NCBI GenBank assembly: GCA_029706075.1
Contig: JAINUG010000049.1
Location: forward strand, 2,772,418 to 2,836,417
Length of the DNA stretch: 64,000 bases
Direction: 5' to 3'
From: Aldrovandia affinis
Lineage: Eukaryota > Chordata > Actinopteri > Notacanthiformes > Halosauridae
Shown here piece by piece: positions 34,309 through 47,133 of the stretch. How positions within the stretch are numbered: position 1 is the stretch's first letter; each line of letters begins with the position of its first letter. The position numbers were made by a program, and so were the translations under genes. The notes beneath the pieces were generated by a model. The model saw only the letters and a list, made by a program, of their open reading frames with translations. It did no database searches and was not told where the DNA came from.

Positions 34309-36739
34309 ATGACATGTCTTTGTTTCATCGACGCTTCTGGATTCGTGGCTCGGGTGTGGAAATGGCATCTGCGGTTTCTCCTTCTATGTGTTTGCGCCGC
34401 GGATGTGACACGCGCACAGGTCCGCTATTCTATTCCCGAGGAGATGGTGAAGGGATCTTTTGTGGGGAATATTGTACAAGACCTGGGTCTGGATGTAAAA
34501 AGACTCCAATCGCGACGAGCTCGCATTTTTACGGAAGATAGTCGTGAGTATATCGGTCTGAATTCTGATAAAGGGATTCTGGTGGTGAATGAAAGGATTG
34601 ATAGAGAGGAACTGTGTGCTCAGATGTCTCCGTGCTCTTTACATTTCCAGATCATTCTCGAAAGTCCAATGGAACTGCACCGTGTTATTGTGGAAGTATT
34701 AGATATTAACGACAATGCCCCCGTTTTTGCGAAAAGGGAAATACATTTTCAGATTAGTGAGTTGGCGGTTTCTGGTGCTCGGTTCTCGCTTGAAAGTGCG
34801 GGAGATCCAGATGTTGGAGTAAATACACTTCAGACGTATACACTTAAACCTACAGATAATTTTAAACTTAATATACTTTCCCGTCTTGACGGTTCCAAAT
34901 ACGTAGAAATGGTTCTGCAGACCGCGCTAGACAGAGAAAAACAGGAGGAGCACAAATTAATCCTAACAGCGTATGATGGGGGCAGCCCTCAGAAGTCCGG
35001 TACAGTCAGGATAAATATCGCTGTTCTGGATGCAAACGATAATGCACCAGTATTCAACCAAGCCATCTATAAAACGTCGTTAGCAGAAAATTCATTGAAG
35101 GGCACAGCAGTTTTGACAGTCAGCGCGACTGACGCAGACAAAGGAACAAATGGAGAGCTTACCTATTCGTTTTCACATGGTATGGATCTTGTTTCTGATC
35201 TGTTTAATATAGACCCCAATACCGGTGAAATCACCGTGAATGGTCTAGTAGATTTTGAAAAGTCTAAACAGTATGAAATAAATGTAGAAGCAACCGACAA
35301 GGGGGTTCACGGACACCAGTAAAGTGCTTATTGATATTATGGACATGAATGATAATGCTCCAGTTATAACAATTATGTCATTTTCAAACCCGATACCCGA
35401 AGACTCCGCACCAGAGACGGTGATAGCAATGATTAATATAAAGGATTTAGACTCTGGAAAACACGGACAAGTTCGATGTTCCATTAACGCAGATTTACCT
35501 TTTCGAGTTAAATCATCGTCTTCACATTTTTACACTTTGGTCACAGATGACGTGTTAGACCGTGAGAAGGTTTCTGAATATAATATAACAATTACAGCTA
35601 CCGATGAGGGATCGCCACCATATTCTACTAACAAGACTGTGACTCTTAGGATATCAGACGTCAATGACAATGCGCCGATATTCGAACAGCAGTCATACAC
35701 CACCTATGTTTTGGAAAATAACTCACCGGGAATGTCCATATTCGTAGTGAGAGCCAAGGACTATGATTCGGGCAATAATGCGCATCTTTCATATTTTCTC
35801 GAGGACAAACCGATTAATGGAATGTCACCCTCAAATTATATTTCCATAAATGCAGAGAGCGGCGTAATTCACTCAGTGCGCTCGTTTGATTATGAGCAAA
35901 TAAAAGAATTACAAATTAGTGTGAAAGCTCAAGATGGAGGCTCTCCGCCCCTAAGCAGAAATGTCACTATCATCATCTTAATTAGGGACCAGAATGATAA
36001 CGCGCCTCAGATTCTCTACCCAGTACAGACTGGTGTCTCTCTGGTGGCTGAAATGGTGCCTCGTTCGGCAGACGTCGGCTATCTTGTCACTAAAGTGGTG
36101 GCTGTTGATGTGGACTCTGGACAGAATGCCTGGCTCTCATATAAACTACTGAAAGCGACAGACAGGGCGCTGTTTGAAGTGGGCTTACAGAATGGAGAAA
36201 TAAGAACTTTACGCCAGGTCACCGATAAAGATGCTGTGAAACAAAGACTTACTGTTGTAGTGGAGGACAACGGGCAGCCCCCTCGCTCAGCTACAGTCAA
36301 TGTGAACGTGGCGGTGGCGGACAGTTTTCCGGAAGTTCTCTCGGAATTCACTGACTTTACGCACGACAAGGATTATAATGACAACATGACTTTATATTTA
36401 ATCCTGGCCTTGGCTGTAGTTTCATTGCTTTTTATATTATCCATCATTGCCATACTGTCCGTGAAGTGTTACAGATGGAGACGTGAACGATTGTTTTATA
36501 AGTCTAATGGCAATCTCCCCGTTATACCGTACTATCCACCACTTTACGCAGACGTCGGTGGCACTGGAACTCTGCAGCACGTGTATAATTACGAGGTGTG
36601 CAGGACCACTGACTCGAGAAAGAGCGATATGAAGTACGTCAGACCTTGCAGTCAGAGCGTCATTAGTCTGGACGGCAGCGGAACACAGACACTTTCACAT
36701 GTACAAGAGAAAGGGGCCAGCGATGATTCAGATGATCAG
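34309..36739 (+). pseudogene. pcdhg: Clustered protocadherin, gamma-type, variable exon 9 (group B), frameshifted
   Basis: Starts MTCLCFIDASGF. The signal peptide is about 1-36 with the hydrophobic part LRFLLLCVCAA and mature start QVRYSIPEEM. EC1 has LCAQMSPC. The frame breaks near residue 331, at the end of EC3, in a run of five G at 35301-35305. Seven G would keep the frame, so two bases are missing, giving TAA at 35320-35322. The frame that follows is open through EC4-EC6, membrane helix and tail to donor CAG|GTGAGC at 36739/36740. EC5 (YFLEDKPINGMSPSNYISI) is the same as in exon 12. A homopolymer sequencing error is a real alternative to a true null allele. Confidence 0.85.
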
Positions 36740-37308
36740 GTGAGCTCTTCCAATTAACGGAAATGTTAAACTTAACGTATTTAATTATAATAGTCCTACT
36801 GCTAATGATATAATGCTTCATGCAACTAAATTCAACATTTACTAGTATTCGCTATCCCAGGAAACAACATGTAACCATTATTAAGTTATTTGTTATTGTG
36901 ATTTTTTTAAATCTGTGTTTTGAAAACCATCACTTTACCCTTTAAAACTATTCATCGCAGTCTACATTTCAAATTTATAGCACATGTCATTTGGTACTTG
37001 ACTCGTTTTGGTTGTGATCATATTTCATGGTGTAGGTGTACTTTCCATTATTTTAAATGATTTTTAAACCAGAGTTGAGCTTTATGTGCTTAATGTCTTG
37101 GTCATCATTCAGTCATCTGTCTGAATGAATGGCTTCTTTTCACACTGTACTCGTTTTACACTAAAACTAGTAACATGCATTATTTTCTTGTGTTGGGGTA
37201 TACTGCATATTTGTGCATTGTATGTGCGTGTGATTATGAGTTGTAATTGACAGTGTCGGTACCCATCTTTTAAATTGCTGTTTTGCAGTTCTGTATTTGA
37301 ACTGGGAG
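36740..37308. other. Short spacer 9-10
   Basis: About 0.57 kb of AT-rich DNA before the exon 10 promoter, with no recognisable element. Confidence 0.6.
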
Positions 37309-37323
37309 CGCCGCTGTTGATCG
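37309..37323 (+). promoter_or_regulatory. CSE-type promoter element of variable exon 10
   Basis: CGCCGCTGTTGATCG, 256 bp before the ATG at 37579. The promoter block is almost the same as in exons 6 and 8, although the exon itself resembles 4 and 5. Confidence 0.85.
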
Positions 37324-37578
37324 GCGTGGTGCTGTTTATAGGCAGATCTCCTGCAGGACCTCCCCTGTTAACTGGGTGTGTAAGAGAGAAAGAGCCGCAC
37401 GCAGTCCGTCTGTACGCCACTAACCGCTGAGGTCTGGAGCTGCTATTCTATTCTTACCACAGGAGTGACCGCGATACTTTAAAAAATATATAAACTGGCA
37501 GTGGGAGCACAGTACAAGCTGAATATCACTTTTTATATTACGGATGGTATTGTGTTCGCACTCTTATATCACCAGGAA

Positions 37579-39975
37579 ATGTCCGGCAGAACAATGTCAT
37601 GGCAAGTAACGCTGTTTATCGCACTCCTTTCTCTCGGTTCAGTGTGTGGGCAGGTTAGCTATACCATACCGGAGGAAATGGCTAAAGGGTCGTTAGTGGG
37701 TAATATAGTTCAGGATTTGGGGTTGGATTTAAAACGACTAAAATCGGGTAACGCTCGCATATATACGGGAGACAGCGCTGAATATATTGAGCTGAATAAA
37801 GAAAGGGGAGTCCTGCTTATTAAAGAGAGAATAGATCGCGAAGGACTCTGTGGAAAGACGAGCCCTTGCGCTTTACATTTCCAGATCATTCTGGAAAATC
37901 CGATCGAGTATTATAGCATCACAATAGAGATCACAGACATAAACGATAATGCACCGAGTTTTAAAAAGAGCGAAATGAGATTTGAAATAAGCGAGATTGC
38001 TCTGACCGGATCAAAATTCATGCTAGAAAGAGCAATTGATCCGGATGTTGGTGTTAACAGTCTCCAAACCTATTCACTGAAACCAACAGATCATTTTCAC
38101 TTAAAATTGTATAATCAGCCAGACGGTAGTAAAAATGTAGAAATGATTCTACAGAAACCACTAGATCGAGAAAAGCAGGACGAGGTGTCTTTGTTATTAA
38201 CGGCAATGGATGGCGGCCACCCGCAAATGTCAGGCACTGTGCAGATATATATCACGGTGCTCGATGTAAATGACAATGCGCCTGTTTTTACGCAAGAGGT
38301 TTATAAAGCTACTATAACCGAGAACGCGCCAATCGGTACTGTTTTAATTACTGTTAGCGCATCTGATGGAGACAAAGGTCCAAACGGGAAAGTAACGTAC
38401 GCTATTTCTAACGTTGTAGACGGTATGGCCGACCTGTTCGATATAAATCATGACAATGGTGCTGTAACATTAAAAGGAAATGTTGATTATGAAAAGGCTA
38501 GCCATTATCAAATTAACATACAAGCAAGAGATCACGGAGGCCTGACAGAATCATGTAAAATAATTGTGGATGTAATTGACACAAATGATAATAAACCTGC
38601 AATTAATATCATGTCAATATCAAAGTTAATTTCAGAAAATTCTAATCCCGGCACAGTTATTGCTATTCTTAATATACAAGACCCTGATTCTGGAATAAAT
38701 GGCCAAGTCAGTTGTGTTATAAACGAAAGTGATTATTTTAAAATTAAATCAACATCAAATAACGTATTCAGTTTAGTTACTGAGAATGTTCTGGACCGAG
38801 AGACAGACTCTGAGTTTAACATCAGTGTAACGTGCGCTGATGAGGGAGTTCCCTCTCTCTCCAGTAGCATCACTCTCACCATACACGTATCTGATGTGAA
38901 TGACAACGCGCCGATATTTGAAAGGAGTTCATACGAAGCTCACATTAAAGAAAATAACAGCCCGGGCCTCTCCATATTTTCAGTAAAAGCCGGAGACGCC
39001 GATTGGAACCAGAATGCTCGAGTTTCTTATATACTGGAGGAAGGTACTATTAATGGCGTGCCTGTCTCCTCCTATGTGTCTGTGAACTCTGACAGTGGAG
39101 TCATCCATGCTGTGCGCTCTTTTGACTACGAGCAGATTAAGGATTTCCAGTTCCGCGTAAAAGCGCAAGATGGAGGTTCTCCTCCACTTAGTAGTAATGT
39201 AACGGTTAAAGTATTTATCCAAGACCAGAACGATAACGCGCCTCAGATTCTCTACCCAGTACAGACTGGTCTCTCTCTGGTGGCTGAAATGGTGCCTCGT
39301 TCAGCAGATGTTGGCTATCTTGTCACTAAAGTGGTCGCTGTTGATGTGGACTCTGGACAGAATGCTTGGCTCTCATACAAACTACTGAAATCGACAGACA
39401 GGGCGTTGTTTGAAGTGGGCTTACAGAATGGAGAAATAAGAACTTTGCGCCAGGTCACTGATAAAGATGTTGTGAAACAAAGACTTACTGTTGTAGTGGA
39501 GGACAACGGACAGCCCTCTCACTCAGCTACAGTCAATGTGAACGTGGCGGTGGCGGACAGCTTCCCGGAAGTTCTCTCGGAATTCACTGACTTCACGCAC
39601 GACAAGGATTACAATGACAACATGACTTTTTATTTAGTCCTGGCTTTGGTTGTAGTTTCTTTTCTTTTTATCGTCTCCATTATTACCATATTTTCAGTAA
39701 AGTGTTACAGATGGAGACGTGATCGATTATTTTATAAATCCAATGGCAACCTCCCAGTTATACCGTACTATCCACCACTTTACGCAGACGTCAGTGGCAC
39801 TGGAACTTTGCAGCACGTGTATAATTACGATGTGTGCAGGACCACTGACTCGAGAAAGAGCGATATGAAGTACGTCAGACCTTGCAGTCAGAGCGTCATT
39901 AGTCTGGACGCCAGTGGAACACAAACATTACCGCACGTGCAGAAGAAAGGGGCCAATGAGGATTCAGAGAATCAG
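37579..39975 (+). CDS. pcdhg: Clustered protocadherin, gamma-type, variable exon 10 (group A)
   Basis: Encodes 799 residues from MSGRTMSWQ at 37579. The open frame extends to 37501 only with a GTG, so the ATG that aligns with sister exons is used. EC1-EC4 resemble exons 4 and 5 (ENPIEYYSIT, DHFHLKLYNQ, MSISKLISENSN), while SEIALTGSKF links it to exon 8 and the promoter links it to 6 and 8. EC2 has DGGHPQMSG, a histidine where others have aspartate. EC6 shows TDKDVVKQR (also in exon 13) and the tail YADVSGTGTLQ. The donor is CAG|GTGAGA at 39975/39976. It lies inserted between group B exons 9 and 11. Confidence 0.93.
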
Positions 39976-41234
39976 GTGAGATCCTGATTTTGGTGTATGC
40001 CACCTTTGTCGTTAGGCTTTTATTTGTAGGTGTATATTTCCGCATTTGTTTCGTTGCATCACTGTAGTGCACCAATTGTACATTTTATTCATGTATTTAA
40101 TGATGATTGAAGATTCAGTTGAGATTTAATTGAATTTGATTTTCATTTCAGATGAAAGGTGGGGAAATTGCACACAGTCGCTTTAGAAAATTACAAGTTT
40201 GTTTTACATTAATAACATTATTATTGTATATTTCCTTGTAATGTTTGATCATCTGTGAAATCTTTAAAGATGTATTCCTAAATTCTAGACTTTTATGTCA
40301 TATTTGTGCAATAGTGGATGAAACCAACACTAAAAGGAAAATGTGGTCATTTCGTGGTCATTTCTGATTTAGATTACAAGACCTCCTGCTCAATAGGTTC
40401 ACAAATTGGTATTTCTTTCTCCCGAGTTATAGTGTCATAGCGCGGGTCATTTAAGTAAGCCTATACCATTAAACATTTCTCTACATATTGAATGTTCCTC
40501 CCATCCTAAATTCGCTCCCACGCTCTGCTACAAGGCTAAGGTGGTTGTATGCATTTGTAATATAACGGTGGATCATGACACATTTGACGAAAGCTGATTG
40601 TTTTCCCACTTACATGAGTCTAACCCCTGTATAGTTGTGTATATTTAAACGTGTGGTGTAAGCTGGTAAGAAAAGCGAAGGTTAAACGTGTGAAAAGCCA
40701 TGGAAAATAACATGAACTTTCCACAGAACGCAATGTAGTGGAATAGCAAAGCTTTGAGTTTGTGTACATTGTTCCCGCTTGTCTTCGCCCTGTTTTATAA
40801 GCATATAGGCTACTTTGCGCTGGTAAAAAATTGCAGGTGGCATCATAAGCCAGCTGTTTTTCCCCTTCTTTTGGGGGCAACATTTATGAGAATTACTTAA
40901 CTTCTCAAAGCGAATATGTGTGCGTGCTGCCCTAGTAGTCTGTAATGGGGGACTGTCGGTCAATTAGGCTATTCAAGCTTTATAAAGGCTATTCATTATT
41001 ACCACGCCCACCCAGCAGGACGTTTTTATTTATTGGTGAAAATAGGCTTAAAAGCCAGTTGGTGTAATGTTTATGGATGGATTCGATTGCCAAAAACAAA
41101 GTAATTTTATTGATACTACAACATTATTTACAAGAGAAGTCAACTGAATGTAATATCGAGCACACCTTTAAATACTTTGTAGTACAGCAGGCTTTGGTAA
41201 AGTTTTCTCTGCAATAACACATCAGTGCTCTAAG
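39976..41234. other. Spacer 10-11
   Basis: AT-rich DNA. Minus-strand short frames at 40620-40963 have no recognisable features. No gene or repeat family is identified. Confidence 0.6.
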
Positions 41235-41249
41235 TGCCGCTGTTGATCA
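41235..41249 (+). promoter_or_regulatory. CSE-type promoter element of variable exon 11
   Basis: TGCCGCTGTTGATCA, 236 bp before the ATG. Group B flanks: AGTGTGGCGAGGTTTTAAAC and GGAGACGCTCAGCGCCATC. Confidence 0.83.
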
Positions 41250-41484
41250 GTGTGGCGAGGTTTTAAACGCTCCTTCCTCAGGCCCTCCCTCTTGTATTCT
41301 TTTATCTCACTCAGACAAATTCGAATATACCGGAGACGCTCAGCGCCATCAGCTCAGGGCGACACAATAGAGTCACGCATCGAATGCGGTAAAGGGCAGG
41401 CGTCTGATCTTTGCATCTCCACAATACAGCTGGGAAGCAGGAGACAAATACATTACTTATTATTGTACTTTAAGGGAAGGAAGG

Positions 41485-43907
41485 ATGATATTTCTTGGCG
41501 CTGCTGGAAATGACGTCCGGGTGTGGAAATGGCAACTGCAGCTTCTCCTTCTGTGTGTTTGCGCCACGGATGTGACACGCGCACAGGTCCGCTATTCTAT
41601 TCCCGAGGAGATGGTGAAGGGATCTTTTGTGGGGAATATTGTACAAGACCTGGGTCTGGAAGTAAAAAGACTAAAATCGGGGCAAGCTCGCATTTTTACG
41701 GAAGATAGTCGTGAGTATATCGGTCTGAATTCTGATAAAGGGATTCTGGTGGTGAATGAAAGGATTGATAGAGAGGAACTGTGTGCTCAGATATCTCCGT
41801 GCTCTTTACATTTCCAGATAATTCTCGAAAGTCCAATGGAACTGCACCGTGTTATTGTGGAGATATTAGACATTAATGACAATGCTCCCGCTTTTGCGAG
41901 AAAGGAAATTAATTTTCACATAAGCGAGTTTGCCGTTTCTGGCGCTCGATTCTCATTAGACAGTGCGGAAGATCCAGATGTTGGAGTAAATACACTTCAG
42001 ACGTATACACTTAAACCTACAGATCATTTTAAACTTAATATACTTTCCCGTCTTGACGGTTCCAAATACGTAGAAATGGTTCTGCAGACCGCGCTAGACA
42101 GAGAAAAACAGGAGGAGCACAAATTAATCCTAACAGCGTATGATGGGGGCAGCCCTCAGAAGTCCGGTACAGTCAGGATAAATATCGCTGTTCTGGATGC
42201 AAACGATAATGCACCAGTATTCAACCAAGCCATCTATAAAACGTCGTTAGCAGAAAATTCATTGAAGGGCACAGCAGTTTTGACAGTCAGCGCGACTGAC
42301 GCAGACAAAGGAACAAATGGAGAGCTTACCTATTCGTTTTCACATGGTATGGATCGTGTTTCTGATCTATTTAATATAGACCCCAATACCGGTGAAATCA
42401 CCGTGAATGGACTCGTAGATTTTGAAAAGTCTAAACAGTATGAAATAAATGTAGAAGCAACCGACAAGGGGGGTTCACGGACACCAGTAAAGTGCTTATT
42501 GATATTATGGACATGAATGATAATGCTCCAGTGATAACAATTATGTCATTTTCAAACCCGATCCCCGAAGACTCCGCACCAGAGACGGTGATAGCAATGA
42601 TTAATATAAAGGATTTAGACTCTGGAAAACACGGACAAGTTCGATGTTCCATTAACGCAGATTTACCTTTTCGAGTTAAATCTGCGTCCTCTAATTTTTA
42701 CACTTTGGTCACAGATGACGTGTTGGACCGTGAGAAGGTTTCTGAGTATAATATAACAATTACAGCTACCGATGAGGGATCACCACCATATTCTACTAAC
42801 AAAACTGTGACTCTTAGGATATCAGACGTCAACGATAACGCACCCCTATTCGAGAGGCAGTCATACACCATGTATGTTTTGGAGAATAACTCACCGGGGA
42901 TGTCCATATTCGTAGTGAGAGCCAAAGACTATGATTCGGGCAATAATGCGCATCTTTCATATTTCCTCGAGGACAAACCAATCAATGGAATATCACCTGC
43001 AACTTATATTTCAGTAAATGCAGAGAGCGGCGTAATTCACGCAGTGCGCAGTTTTGATTATGAGCAAATAAAAGAATTACAAATTGGTTTGAAAGCTCAA
43101 GATGGGGGCTCTCCACCTCTAAGCAGCAATGTCACTATCACCATCTTAATTAGGGACCAGAATGATAACGCGCCTCAGATTCTCTACCCAGTACAGACTG
43201 GTGTCTCTCTAGTGGCTGAAATGGTGCCTCGTTCAGCAGATGTTGGCTATCTTGTCACTAAAGTGGTCGCTGTTGATGTGGACTCTGGACAGAATGCCTG
43301 GCTCTCATATAAACTGCTGAAAGCGACAGACAGGGCGCTGTTTGAAGTGGGTTTACAGAACGGAGAAATACGAACTTTACGCCAGGTCACCGATAAAGAT
43401 GCGGTGAAACAAAGACTTACTGTTGTAGTGGAGGACAACGGGCAGCCCTCTCGCTCAGCTACAGTCAATGTGAACGTGGCGGTGGCGGACAGCTTCCCGG
43501 AAGTGCTCTCGGAATTCACTGACTTTACGCACGACAAGGATTACAATGACAACCTGACTTTTTATTTAGTCCTGGCTTTGGCTGTAGTTTCTTTTCTTTT
43601 TATCGTCTCCATTATTACCATATTTTCAGTAAAGTGTTACAGATGGAGACGTGATCGATTATATTATAAATCCAATGGCAACCTCCCAGTTATACCGTAC
43701 TATCCACCACTTTACGCAGACGTCGGTGGCACTGAAACTTTGCAGCACGTGTATAATTACGAGGTGTGCAGGACCACTGACTCAAGAAAGAGCGATATGA
43801 AGTACGTCAGACCTTGCAGTCAGAGCGTCATTAGTCTGGACGCCAGCGGAACACAAACACTACCGCACGTGCAGGATAAAGGGGCCAATGAGGTTTCAGA
43901 GAATCAG
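41485..43907 (+). pseudogene. pcdhg: Clustered protocadherin, gamma-type, variable exon 11 (group B), frameshifted
   Basis: Starts MIFLGAAGNDVRVWKWQ. The signal peptide is about 1-33 and the mature start QVRYSIPEEM. EC1-EC3 are close to exon 9. The frame breaks near residue 328 in a run of six G at 42468-42473. Seven would keep the frame, so one base is missing, and a TGA follows at 42514-42516. The frame that takes over encodes EC4 to the tail, to donor CAG|GTGAGC at 43907/43908. The cytoplasmic start is WRRDRLYYKSNGNLP and the tail has YADVGGTETLQ. EC5 differs from exons 9 and 12 (GISPATYISV, IGLKAQDGG). Nothing else suggests decay. Confidence 0.85.
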
Positions 43908-44479
43908 GTGAGCTCTGGACTGTGACGACCCTTTTTAAACTCATTTCAATGTAGGTTTTTAATATTCATTCTTTTTATTTTAGATATTTTATTATTTGTG
44001 TATTGCCCTTACTTTGTTTCTTATAGTCTCTAATATGACCCGTATTTCATCCAAGACGGTCACGTTTGTTCTTTGATTGTTTAGATTTTTTTAACATTTG
44101 CATTACCATGTTTAATCTTACACTGAGGGTTTATTTTCCTGAGACTAAATGTAAATTATCTGTAAAGTGTAAAGTGTATTAAACCTAATTGGCCTGTTTT
44201 AATTTCCTGAACGGGTTACGAAAATTCCTTCGTAAATGTAACCTTCATGATTTCTAGGCGAAAATGACGTTATTTGTTTCGTTCAAACCATGTCGCACAA
44301 TAAGAGTAAATGTTGAAATGTTCAGTTTATATCGATTTAGAGAAGTAGATATTTGTTTAACGTGGAAAAACGTCAACTTTTATTACAATATTCTTTATCG
44401 TTCACAGGTTCTCTAAAATAGTTGTAGTACAGCAGACTTTTGTTCAGTGCTTGCTGCAATAACACACGGGCGCTCCAAG
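43908..44479. other. Spacer 11-12
   Basis: About 0.57 kb of AT-rich DNA leading into the group B promoter, with no gene. Confidence 0.6.
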
Positions 44480-44494
44480 TGCCGCTGTTGATCA
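44480..44494 (+). promoter_or_regulatory. CSE-type promoter element of variable exon 12
   Basis: TGCCGCTGTTGATCA, 226 bp before the ATG at 44720, with group B flanks (AGTGTGGCGATGTTTTAAAC). Confidence 0.83.
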
Positions 44495-44719
44495 GTGTGG
44501 CGATGTTTTAAACACTCCTACGGCGGCCCCCCTCCTGTATTTCCACATCACACACAGAATCACTAACACGGGAGACGCTCACCGCCATCACGCACGCACA
44601 CATTCACACATGAGTCGCGGTCGGCAAAGGGCAGTTATCTGATCTTTGTATCTCCACAAAAAGCGCAATATCGGAAAATAAATATACTGACTTACGATTT
44701 GACATTAAAGGAAATAAGC

Positions 44720-47133
44720 ATGATATGCATTAGTTTTATCGGCGATTCTGGATTCGGGGCTCAGATGTGGAAATGGCAACTACAGCTTATTCTGCTGTGT
44801 GTGTGCGCTGCAGAGGTGGTCCGCTATTCTATTCCCGAGGAAATGGTGAAGGGCTCTTTTGTGGGGAATATTGTACAAGACCTGGGTCTGGATGTAAAAA
44901 GACTGCAATCGCGACGAGCTCGCATTTTTACGGAAGACAGTCGTGAGTATATCGGTCTGAATTCTGACAAAGGGATTCTGGTGGTGAATGAAAGGATTGA
45001 TAGAGAGGAACTGTGTGCTCAGATGTCTCCGTGCTCTTTACATTTCCAGATCATTCTCGAAAATCCTATGGAACTGCACCGTGTTATAGTGGAGGTTTTA
45101 GATATTAACGACAATGCTCCCGTGTTTCCAAAGAAAGGATTGACATTTGAAATGAGTGAATCAGCCGTTTCTGGGGCTCGATTTTTGCTTGAGAGTGCAA
45201 TGGATCCCGATGTCGGTACGAATTCTCTTCAGACTTATACTTTACACCCCAGTGATCATTTCGCATTGAAACTACAGTCACGCCCCGACGGCAGTAAATA
45301 TGTTGAAATGATGCTTCAAACGCCAATTGATCGCGAAAAACAGGAAGAGCACAAATTAATCCTGACCGCATTTGATGGAGGCAGCCCTCAAAAGTCTGGC
45401 ACAGTTCAGATAAACGTGGTTGTCCTAGATGCGAATGACAATGCGCCTGTATTTAGCCAGTCACTGTATAAAGCCTCTCTGATGGAGAATTCTTCACCGG
45501 GCACTACGGCTTTGACGGTTAGAGCATCTGATGACGACAAAGGTTCACATGGCGCAGTTACGTATTCTTTTTCTCATGCGGCGGATAGCATCTCTGAGCT
45601 ATTTACCATAGACGAGAATACGGGAACAATTACGGTAATCGGGCTGTTAGATTTCGAAAAAACGAAACAGTATGAAGTAAACGTGCAAGCAAAAGACCAG
45701 GGAGGGTTAGCTGACTCCAGCAAAGTGCTCATTGATATTATAGACGTGAATGACAATGCTCCTGTAATCACAATAATGTCGTTTTCCAGTCCAGTTCCCG
45801 AAGACTCGTTGCCAGAGACAGTCATAGCTATGATTAATATCAAAGATTTCGACTCTGGGAAAAACGGCCAGGTTCGATGTTCCATTAACCAAAATTCACC
45901 CTTTCGAGTTAAATCGTCGTCTTCTAATTTTTACACTTTGGTCACAGATGAGGTGTTGGACCGTGAGAAAGTTTCTGAATATAATATAACAATTACAGCT
46001 ACTGATGAGGGATCACCACCATATTCTACTAACAAGACTGTGACTCTTAGGATATCAGACGTCAATGACAATGCGCCGATATTCGAACAGCAGTCATACA
46101 CCACCTATGTTTTGGAAAATAACTCACCGGGAATGTCCATATTCGTAGTGAGAGCCAAAGACTATGATTCGGGCAATAATGCGCATCTTTCATATTTTCT
46201 CGAGGACAAACCGATTAATGGAATGTCACCCTCAAATTATATTTCCATAAATGCAGAGAGCGGCGTAATTCACTCAGTGCGCTCTTTTGATTATGAGCAA
46301 ATAAAAGAATTACAAATTAGTGTGAAAGCTCAAGATGGAGGCTCTCCGCCTCTAAGCAGAAATGTCACTATCATCATCTTAATTAGGGACCAGAATGATA
46401 ACGCGCCTCAGATTCTCTACCCAGTACAGTCTATTGTCTCTCTGGTGGCTGAGATGGTGCCTCGTTCAGCAGATGTTGGCTATCTTGTCACTAAAGTGGT
46501 CGCTGTTGATGTGGACTCTGGACAGAATGCCTGGCTCTCATATAAACTATTGAAAGTGACGGACAGGGCGCTGTTTGAAGTGGGCTTACAGAATGGAGAA
46601 ATAAGAACTTTACGCCAGGTCACCGATAAAGATGCGGTGAAACAAAGACTTACTGTTGTAGTGGCGGACAACGGACAGCCCTCTCGCTCAGCTACAGTCA
46701 ATGTGAACGTGGCGGTGGCGGACAGTTTTCCGGAAGTTCTCTCGGAATTCACTGACTTTACGCACGACAAGGATTACAATGACAACCTGACTTTTTATTT
46801 AGTCTTGGCCTTAGCAGTAGTTTCATTTCTTTTTATCGTTTCCATTATCACCATATTGTCAGTAAAATGTTACAGATGGAGACGTGAACGATTATTTTAT
46901 AAATCCAACAGCAACCTCCCAGTTATCCCGTACTATCCACCGCTTTACGCAGACGTCGGAGGTACCGGAACTCTACAGCACGTGTATAATTACGAGGTGT
47001 GCAGGACAACTGACTCGAGAAAGAGCGATATGAAGTACGCCAGACCTTGCAGTCAGAGCGTCATTAGTCTGGACGCCGGTGGAACACTGACGCTACCTCA
47101 CGTGCAGAATGAAAGAATAAAAGGGAGAATCAG
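44720..47133 (+). CDS. pcdhg: Clustered protocadherin, gamma-type, variable exon 12 (group B), altered 3' end
   Basis: The start is ATG 44720 (MICISFIGDSGFG); the longer frame from 44699 uses TTG, and ATG 44765 (MWKWQLQL) is another option. Relative to exons 9 and 11, four residues (TRAQ) are missing at the signal-cleavage region: CAAEVVRYSIPEEM against CAADVTRAQVRYSIPEEM. EC1-EC6 and the membrane helix are intact; EC3 is complete where exons 9 and 11 are broken. After HVQNERIKGR the frame no longer fits. The first donor, CAG|GTGAGG at 47133/47134, would cut in phase 2, while the other exons cut in phase 0. A second CAG|GTGAGC at 47161/47162 lies beyond a stop at 47135-47137. The protein may thus lack the constant domain or carry a wrong frame. 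Confidence 0.85.
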
